The translations under genes and the position numbers were made by a program. 64,000 nucleotides of DNA from JADLHS01 sp964594985 (GTDB lineage: Bacteria > Verrucomicrobiota > Verrucomicrobiia > Limisphaerales > JADLHS01): positions 124,001 through 188,000 of the forward strand of contig CAZQNQ010000004.1 of assembly GCA_964594985.1 (NCBI GenBank), given 5' to 3'. The notes beneath the pieces were generated by a model. That model was not told where the DNA came from, searched no databases, and saw only the letters and a program-made list of their open reading frames with translations. Below, piece by piece: positions 53,222-61,863 of the stretch. Within the stretch, counting starts at the first letter, position 1. Each line of letters starts with the position of its first letter.

Positions 53222-54702
53222 AACAATTCTTTATCAGTCCGATTGGTCCAATCACATTTCCGTCCGATCTGCTAGCCAAGTCCTCACCGTTGCGTGCCGC
53301 ATTGCTTGGTTTTGGAATTTTGTTGCTGATTATGGCTGTTCGACTCTTGCTGGCTACTCCACGCAATAATTATGTGGCGAAGCTTGGCGGCTTGCGATGG
53401 AAGCGAAATCAGTTCTGTCGCGGCTGGCTCATCACCGGCGACACTGGTTCTGGTAAGACGAGTTCTGGCATCAACCAACTTGCCCACCAAGTTTTTCAAA
53501 GCGAGCCGACGTGGGGCGGCTTGTGCATTGACGAAAAGGGAGTCTATTGGGAAACCCTCTCCGCGATGGCCCGCCACTACGGACGGGAACATGACCTGAT
53601 TCACCTGCAAATCCGAACGGACGAAACAGACGCAAATTGGACGCCTCCGAATCGCTACAACCTGATTGGCGACCGAAGCATCCCATTTACAACCTACGCC
53701 AAGTTCATCGTAGATACTGCCACAAGTCTCGGGCAAGGCGGAGACAAAGGCTTTTTCAAGAGTCAGGCACAAACCCACATCGCCCACGCACTCGAAATGT
53801 TGTTCGAGTTGAATCGCCCTGTGACGTTGACTGGCGCGTTTGAATTGCTCTCTGACCGCGAGCTTCTCGCCGAGGAAATGGAAAATCTTGAGGGCCTGCT
53901 CGAAACTCCCCGGCGTGCCGCCGTTTATGCACACTTCGGAAACCGATTCCTCAACCAACCTGACGAACAACTTGGCGGCGTCCGCGAAACTATCGGCAAT
54001 TACCTGCAATACTTTCTGACGCCCGAAGTTGCCGAGGTGTTTTGCATTAGTGAAAGCACTTTCGACTTCTCCGCAATCGACCAGGGCAAAATCATCCTCA
54101 CAACCATGCCGCAGAAATTTCAAACCGAACGGCGCTATGTGAACACGTTCCTGAAATTACTCTATTACAACCATGCCTTGCGTCGCTTTGACAAAGCCAA
54201 GATTGAACGCGCGAGAAATAATTTGCTCATCCTTTGGGCCGACGAAGCACAGCGGTTCATGACTGCCAGCGAAGACGGCACGAGCGATTACAACTGCGTG
54301 GACGTGATCCGCGAAGCAGGCGCAACGGTCGTCGCCGCCGCGCAAAGCACGACTTCACTTGTGCCGCCGCTTGGGAATGACAAGGCGAAGGTGCTCACGT
54401 TGAATCTTCGTAACCGGCTCATCTTCCGCGCGGCTGATGAAGCAGATGCTGTTCAAGCTGCCGACTTCATTGGCAAAAAGCGTGTCGTAAAACGTTCTTG
54501 GGGATTTAGCGCCGGCAAACGTAACGTCAATTACTCCGAAAACGAGGAACACAAAATCAAACCGCACAAGCTCCGCAATCTCCGCGACCACGAGTGCGTC
54601 CTTGTTCACTGCGAACGGGGATTCAAACGCGTCACTTTGCCGCCGATTGAACCGGACGGGAAAGTGGCGAGGTGGTTTCCGTGGTGGCGGCGGCTGTTTT
54701 AG
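53218..54702 (+). CDS. VirD4/TraG-like type IV coupling protein ATPase
   Basis: The GTG at 53218 (GGAAAGG upstream, overlapping the traM stop) is preferred over a TTG two codons earlier. One N-terminal membrane segment (AALLGFGILLLIMAVRLLLA) is followed by the motor domain with Walker A LITGDTGSGKTSSG (about residue 75), Walker B LLILWADEAQRFM and a Q-rich switch VVAAAQSTTSL. The protein hands relaxase-bound DNA to a type IV channel. At about 494 residues and with a single clear N-terminal helix it is shorter than many VirD4 proteins. No channel genes are nearby, so a helper element would supply the pore. Confidence 0.88.
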   Translation: MKQFFISPIGPITFPSDLLAKSSPLRAALLGFGILLLIMAVRLLLATPRNNYVAKLGGLRWKRNQFCRGWLITGDTGSGKTSSGINQLAHQVFQSEPTWGGLCIDEKGVYWETLSAMARHYGREHDLIHLQIRTDETDANWTPPNRYNLIGDRSIPFTTYAKFIVDTATSLGQGGDKGFFKSQAQTHIAHALEMLFELNRPVTLTGAFELLSDRELLAEEMENLEGLLETPRRAAVYAHFGNRFLNQPDEQLGGVRETIGNYLQYFLTPEVAEVFCISESTFDFSAIDQGKIILTTMPQKFQTERRYVNTFLKLLYYNHALRRFDKAKIERARNNLLILWADEAQRFMTASEDGTSDYNCVDVIREAGATVVAAAQSTTSLVPPLGNDKAKVLTLNLRNRLIFRAADEADAVQAADFIGKKRVVKRSWGFSAGKRNVNYSENEEHKIKPHKLRNLRDHECVLVHCERGFKRVTLPPIEPDGKVARWFPWWRRLF

Positions 54703-54795
54703 AAAATGCCGGCATAGCATGTTTTGTCTGGCAGGCGGGGCAAAGACCGAAAAACGCGAGTGATTCGATGGTGAACCTAACCGTGCGTGTGTCAT

Positions 54796-57700
54796 TCATT
54801 GATCATAGCTTCGGAAGAATGGTTTCCTTGTCTCAATTCGTTCGCCCGGCAAGCCGAAGCAATTAGTCAGCAACTCAGGCCAACTTGCGCTCAAAGGCAG
54901 CATCTGGAATTTTCCGGCGATACTTTTGATGGCTCCGGCCTTAAGCCTGGATGAAACGTCAACGTTCTCGCCTGCCTCATTACTGCTTCTCTCGCCAGGC
55001 ACGAGGGCGAGATGGGAAAGAATTGTGGTGTCCTCTTTGGTTTCCAAATCCACGGTCATGCCGTTTCCTCCCATGACCACACCTGCGCCAGAGGGGCTTG
55101 CCAGACACGCCAACTCCACCCCGCGACGATTGCCCGGGAAATAGAGATCTTCACGGTTCAAGTGAAAGAAACCATATTCATTGAGACGATCTTTGCCCGG
55201 ATAGCCGGCGTATGGTCCCTGTCCTAGCCAGCGGAACTGGGATTGTGCGGCTGGCATCGCAAGCGCAAAACCCGCCTCCAGCATTTCTCCTGTCGCGTTG
55301 ACCGGCGTGTAACTATAGGTCACCTCAATCGCGCCAGTCGGCTTGATGAGCAGTTTGTATTCTCCACGGATGGACTCTTCCGGCTTGTTTGGACGCGGGT
55401 AATTGCCGCCCACGGTGATTTCACTACCCTCCGGCAATTGCCGAGCGGCAGTTTTCAACTCCGAGACTTCGGTCAACAGTCTCCCTTGCCAAAGCTCAGC
55501 CAGGCGTTCTCGATTCTTCGCCATATCGTTGATGGTCGGGTTGCGCCCTGTGTGCGGGCCGAACGCCGATACGATTGCCGAACCATCTGGCGTAAGCAAC
55601 GAGAGCTGGCCGCTGCGGCGATCCAGCTTAAGCAGAAAATTGGGATGCCGAACCGTGATGACCGACTCGGATTCTTCCAAACCCGGGGTTGCCTTCGGCA
55701 GCGATGCGGCCAGTGCGGACCAGCGGGCATCCCCGGCTGCGCCGGTATCGAGCCGAATCGTCCGTTCGTAAAACTCGCGACCGTTCTCGTCCTCGCAACG
55801 CAGATCGAGGGTAAACACATCGCTTCCCAGCTTGGCCGGCAGTTTTACGGGCACAGATATGCTCTCTGTCCCCTTCGCTTTTGCGGCGAGCGCGATGACG
55901 CCGTTCTGTAACGACGATCCGTTCCTGCGCAACGACCACTTCAGCTTCATGCCCACAAGCGTGCGGAAATCAAAGCGGTTCTCGACCCGGATCGGCAATT
56001 TCTGGGGGCCCGGCTTGGCAGCGAGTTCACGCTCCATAATTTGCACGGGCGAATAGACCTTCCGCACCTGCCAGTAATCCACTTGCGGTGTGCGGTCGGA
56101 ATAGACAAGCCCATCCATCGCGTAGAAGCCGCGCGTGTCGTAATAACGATGCTCATCCAGCCACACCATCAGATCGCCGTCTTTCACGCTCTTCATATCG
56201 CCTGTCGAGCGCAGGATGCCCTGATCCTGAAACATCCAGATTGCACCGCCGGCAATGCGCGGGCTTTGATAGAACAATTCCCACAAATCCTGCACCCCCG
56301 TGCCTGCCCGGGTGAGACCTCGTTGGTGGGCGTATTCGGTGAAGATGATGGGCCGTTGCAGCGTTTCCGCGTATTGCCGCGCCTGTTTCAGCGGCGGATA
56401 ATGCGGGGCGTAAACCTCCTGATATTCGGGAAACTTCTGATAATTGGACGCGAAGTATGGTCCCATCGTCGGAAACATGAACGGACGAGTTGGATCAAGT
56501 TCTTTCACGAATTTGCCCGTGTTGTTACCCAAGTCGGTGATCGGATTTTCGTTGCCCAAGCTCCAGAAGAGAATGCTTGGGCGGTTCTTGTCCCGCATCA
56601 CTGTCGCACGTGCCCGGGTCAACAGCGCGTCCTGGAACGCCGGGTTTTTCAAATCCTTCCGCCCATGGATATAGGGCACTTCGTCGAGCACATAGAAGCC
56701 CATTTCATCGCAAAGTTCTATGAGGCGCGGGTGCGGCGGATAATGTGCGGTCCGGACAAAGTTGATGTTGGCGTCACGGATGAGTTCGAGGTCGCGCCGT
56801 GTGTTTTCCTCGGTGGACACCCGGCCCTCGGGCCAGATCTCGTGGTGATTCACGCCGCGCAATTTGATGGGGGCGCCGTTCAGCTTGAGAATTCCGTCCT
56901 CGATTGTGACCTGGCGCAGCCCAATCCGGTCGGCAAACCGCTGCACGGTTTTATCGCCGGACTGCAAAGCCAGTTCGATACGGTAAAGTGTCGGCGTCTC
57001 TGCCGTCCATAGTTGCGGTGTCTTAACCACGAGATTAGTCGCGCCACGGCCGTCGGATGGGAGCGCTAATTCAAATTTATTGACCACCTTACCCTTCGGA
57101 GATAGCAACCGGCCCGAAACCTTGCCTGCCGCGCTCGCGACAACTCCCAAGTAGAGTTTCACCGTGCCGTTCGACTCAAGCGTAGTGCGAGCCGTGTAGT
57201 CTTTGAAATGCACCTGCGGCAGCGCGAACACTGTGACGTCGCGGTAAATACCAGAGAGCGCCCAGCAGTCCATGTTGTCGAAATTCCATCCTTTGTTCCG
57301 GGTAGTTACCCGCACCGCGAGCACGTTCTCAGAACTGTCCGGCAACAAGGCGTCCGTAATATCGAAGGTCGCCGGATTGTAGCTGCTCGCCCATTCGCCC
57401 ACAGGCTTCCCGTTCACATAGGCGGTGAATCCATAGAGCACGCCATCAAAGCGAAGAAACACCCGCTGCCCGCGCCACGATTTCGGCACAGAGAAGCTGC
57501 GGCGGTAAAGCCCCAATCCTTCCTTCACATCATCTGCATACTGCGGTTCGGCGTACCCTTGTAATTCCCAGTGGCTCGGCACGGGAATCGCCTTCCATGC
57601 GGCGATGTCATAACTGGGAGTGTAAAACTTCTCATCCGCTCCGGCGTCCAGCACGGAAATGTACTTGAACGCCCAGTCGCCGTTCAGCGACTGCGCGCCT

Positions 57701-57852
57701 TCGCTCATTCTTACCGGCAGCACGTCCACTGGTTGCGCGTACGTAACAACTGAACCAAGAACGATGTTCGAGAATAGCAATATGGCTGTGATGAACTGTC
57801 GCATTTGAAAAGAATAAAAATCGGGGTTGAGCCAGGTCGTGGTAGATCTCAT
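54796..57852 (-). CDS. GH2 beta-galactosidase, LacZ-type
   Basis: A signal peptide is likely (QFITAILLFSNIVLGSVVTY), starting at ATG 57852 (GGGAG upstream) or at internal ATG 57804. The layout is LacZ-like: sugar-binding domain (PVPSHWELQGYAEPQYAD), Ig-like domain, catalytic TIM barrel and a C-terminal Bgal_small domain. The acid/base Glu is E435 in SILFWSLGNENP and the nucleophile E506 in PIIFTEYAHQ. It hydrolyses terminal beta-D-galactosides outside the cytoplasm. It is the last gene of a minus-strand operon, 7 bp behind the deacetylase gene, and converges on the mobile element's coupling-protein gene. Confidence 0.93.
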   Translation of the reverse strand: MRSTTTWLNPDFYSFQMRQFITAILLFSNIVLGSVVTYAQPVDVLPVRMSEGAQSLNGDWAFKYISVLDAGADEKFYTPSYDIAAWKAIPVPSHWELQGYAEPQYADDVKEGLGLYRRSFSVPKSWRGQRVFLRFDGVLYGFTAYVNGKPVGEWASSYNPATFDITDALLPDSSENVLAVRVTTRNKGWNFDNMDCWALSGIYRDVTVFALPQVHFKDYTARTTLESNGTVKLYLGVVASAAGKVSGRLLSPKGKVVNKFELALPSDGRGATNLVVKTPQLWTAETPTLYRIELALQSGDKTVQRFADRIGLRQVTIEDGILKLNGAPIKLRGVNHHEIWPEGRVSTEENTRRDLELIRDANINFVRTAHYPPHPRLIELCDEMGFYVLDEVPYIHGRKDLKNPAFQDALLTRARATVMRDKNRPSILFWSLGNENPITDLGNNTGKFVKELDPTRPFMFPTMGPYFASNYQKFPEYQEVYAPHYPPLKQARQYAETLQRPIIFTEYAHQRGLTRAGTGVQDLWELFYQSPRIAGGAIWMFQDQGILRSTGDMKSVKDGDLMVWLDEHRYYDTRGFYAMDGLVYSDRTPQVDYWQVRKVYSPVQIMERELAAKPGPQKLPIRVENRFDFRTLVGMKLKWSLRRNGSSLQNGVIALAAKAKGTESISVPVKLPAKLGSDVFTLDLRCEDENGREFYERTIRLDTGAAGDARWSALAASLPKATPGLEESESVITVRHPNFLLKLDRRSGQLSLLTPDGSAIVSAFGPHTGRNPTINDMAKNRERLAELWQGRLLTEVSELKTAARQLPEGSEITVGGNYPRPNKPEESIRGEYKLLIKPTGAIEVTYSYTPVNATGEMLEAGFALAMPAAQSQFRWLGQGPYAGYPGKDRLNEYGFFHLNREDLYFPGNRRGVELACLASPSGAGVVMGGNGMTVDLETKEDTTILSHLALVPGERSSNEAGENVDVSSRLKAGAIKSIAGKFQMLPLSASWPELLTNCFGLPGERIETRKPFFRSYDQ

Positions 57853-57859
57853 GAAATGA

Positions 57860-58852
57860 TTACTCCCACCGGATTATGATCGGTTGGGAGCTGGGAGGAG
57901 CTTGAATGCGAATCGAATTGTCCGTGATGTGCACCGGCAGTTGGCGTCCCGAACGCTCCGCGCTGGCGCTGGTAGCTCTCGGAGCATCAATCACAATCGT
58001 GAGCGGCACATTGTAGCGTTGCGGATCAAGTGAACTGCTGAGCACGCAAGTGACACTGCCCGCTTTTCCGGTCAAGGTCAGCCGTGCCTCGTCTCGCTCC
58101 TGTTCGTAGCAGGCTATGTTGGCAAACGTGTCCACCCAGATGTCCTGCCCTCGGCTGTTGACGTATTTCAAATGTTCGCGGAGAACTTCCGGGCTCGTCA
58201 TCGCTGCGTAGCCGTTTGTAATCGCATGGGCCATCAGAACCCCCCATTTCTTCTCCTGCACCAGTCGGTCCGCCCAGGCGTTCAACGAAGCGGTGGTGGT
58301 TTTGGCGCTGGTGCCGATCTGATAGGTGCGGCACGCCACATAAGTCTTCAGGGCGACAGCTTGGATTTCTGGCGTGGACTGATTGAATGGAAACGCCAGC
58401 GTAAGCGGCGGTTTGCCGGTGTGTGCCTTTATCGCATCGTATGATTGGATCAACTCGGATTCTATCTCGTCGGGCGGCACTTTCACCAAAGACCGATGCG
58501 ACCAAGCGTGACTGGCGATTTCATGACCTTGGGCGTTCATGTTTTGCAGCTCAGCCCAAGTGATGGTCCCCCATGCCCGCTTATCATTTTTTCTCTGCTC
58601 GGCTTCAGCGGTTGTTCCGGCAATCTTGCCGGGGATGACGAAGAATGTCCCCTTGAAGCCGAACTCGTTGAGCATGGGCGCCCCCAGCGTAAACTGGTCG
58701 CGTAATCCATCGTCAAACGTGTAACTGATGGCCGCCGCGCAATCCCCCGAGAACCGGGCAATACGACCGCCGGGAGTTGCCTGCTCCTCAGCGGCATTGA
58801 TTCCGACCGCCGAAACAGCAGTCAATACAATCGAAAGTCGGAACGCCTTCAT
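57860..58852 (-). CDS. Secreted polysaccharide deacetylase (NodB fold, CE4)
   Basis: A signal peptide (FRLSIVLTAVSAVGINA) is followed by a NodB domain: motif 1 AISYTFDDGL (catalytic Asp, metal Asp), motif 2 HEIASHAWSHRSL (HxxxH metal ligands), a motif-3-like PPLTLAFPFNQS and a late WGVLMAHAIT. The C-terminal ~70 residues form a beta-rich appendage (ITDNSIRIQAPPSSQPIIIR). It removes N- or O-acetyl groups from glycans, presumably exposing them to the GH2 enzymes beside it. Its start overlaps the upstream GH2 stop by 4 nt, so it is coupled. Confidence 0.9.
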   Translation of the reverse strand: MKAFRLSIVLTAVSAVGINAAEEQATPGGRIARFSGDCAAAISYTFDDGLRDQFTLGAPMLNEFGFKGTFFVIPGKIAGTTAEAEQRKNDKRAWGTITWAELQNMNAQGHEIASHAWSHRSLVKVPPDEIESELIQSYDAIKAHTGKPPLTLAFPFNQSTPEIQAVALKTYVACRTYQIGTSAKTTTASLNAWADRLVQEKKWGVLMAHAITNGYAAMTSPEVLREHLKYVNSRGQDIWVDTFANIACYEQERDEARLTLTGKAGSVTCVLSSSLDPQRYNVPLTIVIDAPRATSASAERSGRQLPVHITDNSIRIQAPPSSQPIIIRWE

Positions 58853-61800
58853 TGCCGCGCCAGCTTCGTCGCCGCCCCCAGCGATTCGTAGATTTCCGCT
58901 TCGATGACCTCCAGGGCGCCCGGAGTACCAAAGTCGGCGGTGTCCGGCAGTTTTTTGCCCGTGACCTCCACCATGCCAAACCCGTCTTTGTCATCAATCG
59001 CGCCCACAAGTTCAATGCGGACCACCTTGCCTTGCGTAGGTTTTAGCGGCAGCGTCACGTAGCCAAGATTCTTCGGTGTCACGCCGACATAGGCTTCCCG
59101 ACCATCCACCGTGACCCGTAGGGGATAAGCTTTTCTGCGCCAGCCGCCGAGCTTCACCACGACTTCGCTTACATTCCCCGGACGCTCCAATTCAAACTGA
59201 ATCCACCCGGTCGAACGCTTGCCGTCGTTCCTCCAACCGCTCGCTTCATTGTCGTCAAACGCCAGCCTGGCCTTTTCCGAATCCACTCCCGCCGTCGCGT
59301 TCACGATGTGGAGCGCTTTGCGCGTCGGGGTGACTGAATCTCCAGCGGGCGTTGGTCCGCGCCCCAGATAAGAGGGCAGTCCGGAATCGGGGAATGCCTT
59401 TGCCAAGCCCCCTTCGGTCGCAACCGGGTGGGAGGTGAGTTCGATGCGGGCTGACTTCAGACCATCCGCACTTGCGCTGAGAACAATCCGGCCTGCTTGT
59501 GACCGAGAACGAAGCAGGACTCGATTGATGCCGCATTCCACCGGCAGTTCCTTGGAGAGAAGGTAATTGTCTGGTCGTCCTTGCGCGATGCCACCACGCC
59601 ACTCTGCCGGGCCTTCGAGGGTGTATTGGATCAAGTTCATGGCCGTCGGGCAGCGATTGCCCTTTGCGTCCACCACTTCCACCTCCACCAGCGCCACATC
59701 GGCAGCATCAGCCTTCAGGTCATTCGGCGCGGTGCGCGGCGTAAGCTTGATGGCGACCGGCACCCCAGCGGTTGTAATCTGGGCCTCGCAAAGTTTTTTC
59801 CCGTCGCTGTCGTAGCCGATGGCTTTGATTTCTCCAGCGGCAAACGTAACCGCCTTCCAAGTGAACAGGAAGCGGCAGCTTTGCTCGCCATAGCCTTGGG
59901 ACTTGCCGTTGATGAATAACTCCACCTTGCTGGCCGACGAGACAGCATAGATCGGTTTCTTCACCCCGGCCTCGTAGTTCCAGTGCCCGACGATGTGCAA
60001 TCGCGGATTCTCAACATCTACCCAGCCGTCCCACATCACTTGATGCGCGAAGAATGCGTCCTTCGGAATCCGCATCGCATCCACCTCGCCGCTACGCCGG
60101 TAATTCTCCGCCCCGCGATGATGCGTGTTGGAGTCCGAGAAAATGATGTTCACGCCACCGGAATTGACGCGTTCGCCGGTGCCGGGCCGTTCGCGCCAGT
60201 AATCATACCAGCGCGTCACGGCTTCTACCGCGAACGAATCCTGATTGCGATTGTATTCACGGGCGGGCGCGTCGCGATGCAGTGGGCCATCCCCATCCTT
60301 GTGGTAGGGCGGCGTCCAATCATCCCAATATTTGCGCAACGCCTCATCCCGGCTGTATTCCATCATCCACATGGGTTTGCCGGCACTTTTGTTGATGTAA
60401 AGCATCTCGCCGCCATACTCCGCCACCTGGCTGTCCAGCATGTTCCGCGATCCGATGACGCGTCCACCGTGCGGGTCGTATTGATCGCGCAGCACTTTCA
60501 TTTCTGCCATGTGGGCTTCACTAATCTGATTGTTCCCACACTCGTAGAATAGGATGCTCGGATTGTTGCGATTGTAGATGATGGCGTCGCGCATTACTTC
60601 CACCCGCTGCGCCCACCAGCGACCGGTGGCATCCTTCTCGGAATCACCAGCAGGCATCGCCTGGATCAAGCCCACCCGGTCGCACGATTCCACGTCCTGC
60701 TTCGATGGCGTGATGTGCATCCAGCGGACTAGATTACCGCCGCTCTCCACCATCAGCCCGTTGCTGAAATCGCTCAACCACGGCGGGACGGCGTTGCCCA
60801 GCGCCGGCCATTCGTTCGAAGTGCGTTGCGCGTAGCCTTTCATCTGCAACGTGCGTCCATTCAACTTCACCACGCCGTTGCCGAACTCCGTTTTGCGGAA
60901 ACCGGTGCGCGTGACAACCGTGTCCACGGATTTGCCGTCCACAGTCAAAGTCGTGCGCACCTCGTAAAGATAGCCGTAGCCCCAGCTCCAGAAATTCAGC
61001 CCGCCGACGCGCGCGGATGCCTTTACGATGCGCGTCTCGCCGGGTGCAAGCGTAGTGCCGGGCGCGGAAAATTCCTTCACCATCTTGCCCGCCGCGTCCA
61101 CGAGCGCGACTTCGTAGGTGAATGTTTTCGGTTCAGAGTAATCATTGCGCACCTCGGATTCGGCGGTGATGGTGGCCGCCTTCGCTGCCAGATCGAAGTC
61201 TCCAGCGTGGATGTAAACGCCCGTCGTCTTGAGGTTCGAATACAACGGCAAGGTCTGATGCAGCTTGTCCATGACGTGCAGCTTCACATTCTTGGGGATG
61301 CCGCCATAATTGGCATTGAAGTTCTTGTCGTTCCACTGAAAGCGCGAATTGCCAGCCACCTCGCGATAGTCCCAGGCGTTGTCCGTCCGCACCGCCACAA
61401 TGTTCACTGCCGGCGCGGGCTTCATGTGTTCCGTGACGTCAAATCCGATTGCCGTCACGCCATTCTCATGGCGACCGACGTACTTTCCATTCACATAAAA
61501 CTCACCGCCCTGCCGCACTCCTTCAAATTCGAGAACGACTTTCTTTCCCGCCGCATCGCCGGGTAGCGTGAAGATTTTTCGATACCACGCAATGCCAGTC
61601 GGATGCTCCTCAATGGACACCTTGAATGCCGAGTCTTCGTTCCACGCGTGCGGCAATGTCACCCGCTTCCACGCCGAATCAGCAAAATCCGCGGCGGCGG
61701 CATTGGTCGGGTCGCCCACAAACAATTTCCAGTCGGGATTGAAATTGAAAACGGTGCGCGCGGATGGCGATGCCGGTGCGTCAGCCCGGAGTAGCGTTTG

Positions 61801-61863
61801 GCCGCTTACTCCAAGCAGAATCAAGAGGGGTAGGAATTTCAGTTGCATGACGAGTGATTTCAT
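58849..61863 (-). CDS. GH2-family glycosidase with altered acid/base motif and C-terminal binding domain
   Basis: A signal peptide (FLPLLILLGVSGQTLLRA) leads to GH2 sugar-binding, Ig-like and TIM-barrel domains, a DUF4982-like beta domain (KVELFINGKSQGYGEQSC) and a C-terminal discoidin/F5_F8-like module (WIQFELERPGNVSEVVVKLG). In the strand that normally reads SxGNE this protein has SILFYECGNNQIS: the Glu position is Asn445, with E441 four residues earlier. The nucleophile E502 is intact in MWMMEYSRDE. Either E441 takes over or activity differs from beta-galactosidase. Its ATG overlaps the stop of the upstream repeat protein (TAATG). Confidence 0.88.
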   Translation of the reverse strand: MKSLVMQLKFLPLLILLGVSGQTLLRADAPASPSARTVFNFNPDWKLFVGDPTNAAAADFADSAWKRVTLPHAWNEDSAFKVSIEEHPTGIAWYRKIFTLPGDAAGKKVVLEFEGVRQGGEFYVNGKYVGRHENGVTAIGFDVTEHMKPAPAVNIVAVRTDNAWDYREVAGNSRFQWNDKNFNANYGGIPKNVKLHVMDKLHQTLPLYSNLKTTGVYIHAGDFDLAAKAATITAESEVRNDYSEPKTFTYEVALVDAAGKMVKEFSAPGTTLAPGETRIVKASARVGGLNFWSWGYGYLYEVRTTLTVDGKSVDTVVTRTGFRKTEFGNGVVKLNGRTLQMKGYAQRTSNEWPALGNAVPPWLSDFSNGLMVESGGNLVRWMHITPSKQDVESCDRVGLIQAMPAGDSEKDATGRWWAQRVEVMRDAIIYNRNNPSILFYECGNNQISEAHMAEMKVLRDQYDPHGGRVIGSRNMLDSQVAEYGGEMLYINKSAGKPMWMMEYSRDEALRKYWDDWTPPYHKDGDGPLHRDAPAREYNRNQDSFAVEAVTRWYDYWRERPGTGERVNSGGVNIIFSDSNTHHRGAENYRRSGEVDAMRIPKDAFFAHQVMWDGWVDVENPRLHIVGHWNYEAGVKKPIYAVSSASKVELFINGKSQGYGEQSCRFLFTWKAVTFAAGEIKAIGYDSDGKKLCEAQITTAGVPVAIKLTPRTAPNDLKADAADVALVEVEVVDAKGNRCPTAMNLIQYTLEGPAEWRGGIAQGRPDNYLLSKELPVECGINRVLLRSRSQAGRIVLSASADGLKSARIELTSHPVATEGGLAKAFPDSGLPSYLGRGPTPAGDSVTPTRKALHIVNATAGVDSEKARLAFDDNEASGWRNDGKRSTGWIQFELERPGNVSEVVVKLGGWRRKAYPLRVTVDGREAYVGVTPKNLGYVTLPLKPTQGKVVRIELVGAIDDKDGFGMVEVTGKKLPDTADFGTPGALEVIEAEIYESLGAATKLARQ

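Larger units (their letters stand above)
37348..54702. mobile_element. Integrative mobilizable element carrying the Qat defence system
   Basis: Limits are given from the integrase to the coupling ATPase; true ends were not found and may lie up to about 700 bp to the left and 90 bp to the right. Contents: tyrosine recombinase, tRNA-Cys-like remnant, qatABCD, RadC-like protein, TrlF-type ATPase, a small element protein, MobF relaxase, TraK/L/M-like proteins and a VirD4-like coupling protein. No VirB/Trb mating-pore genes are seen, so transfer would need a helper. It separates two glycan-degradation regions. Confidence 0.75.
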
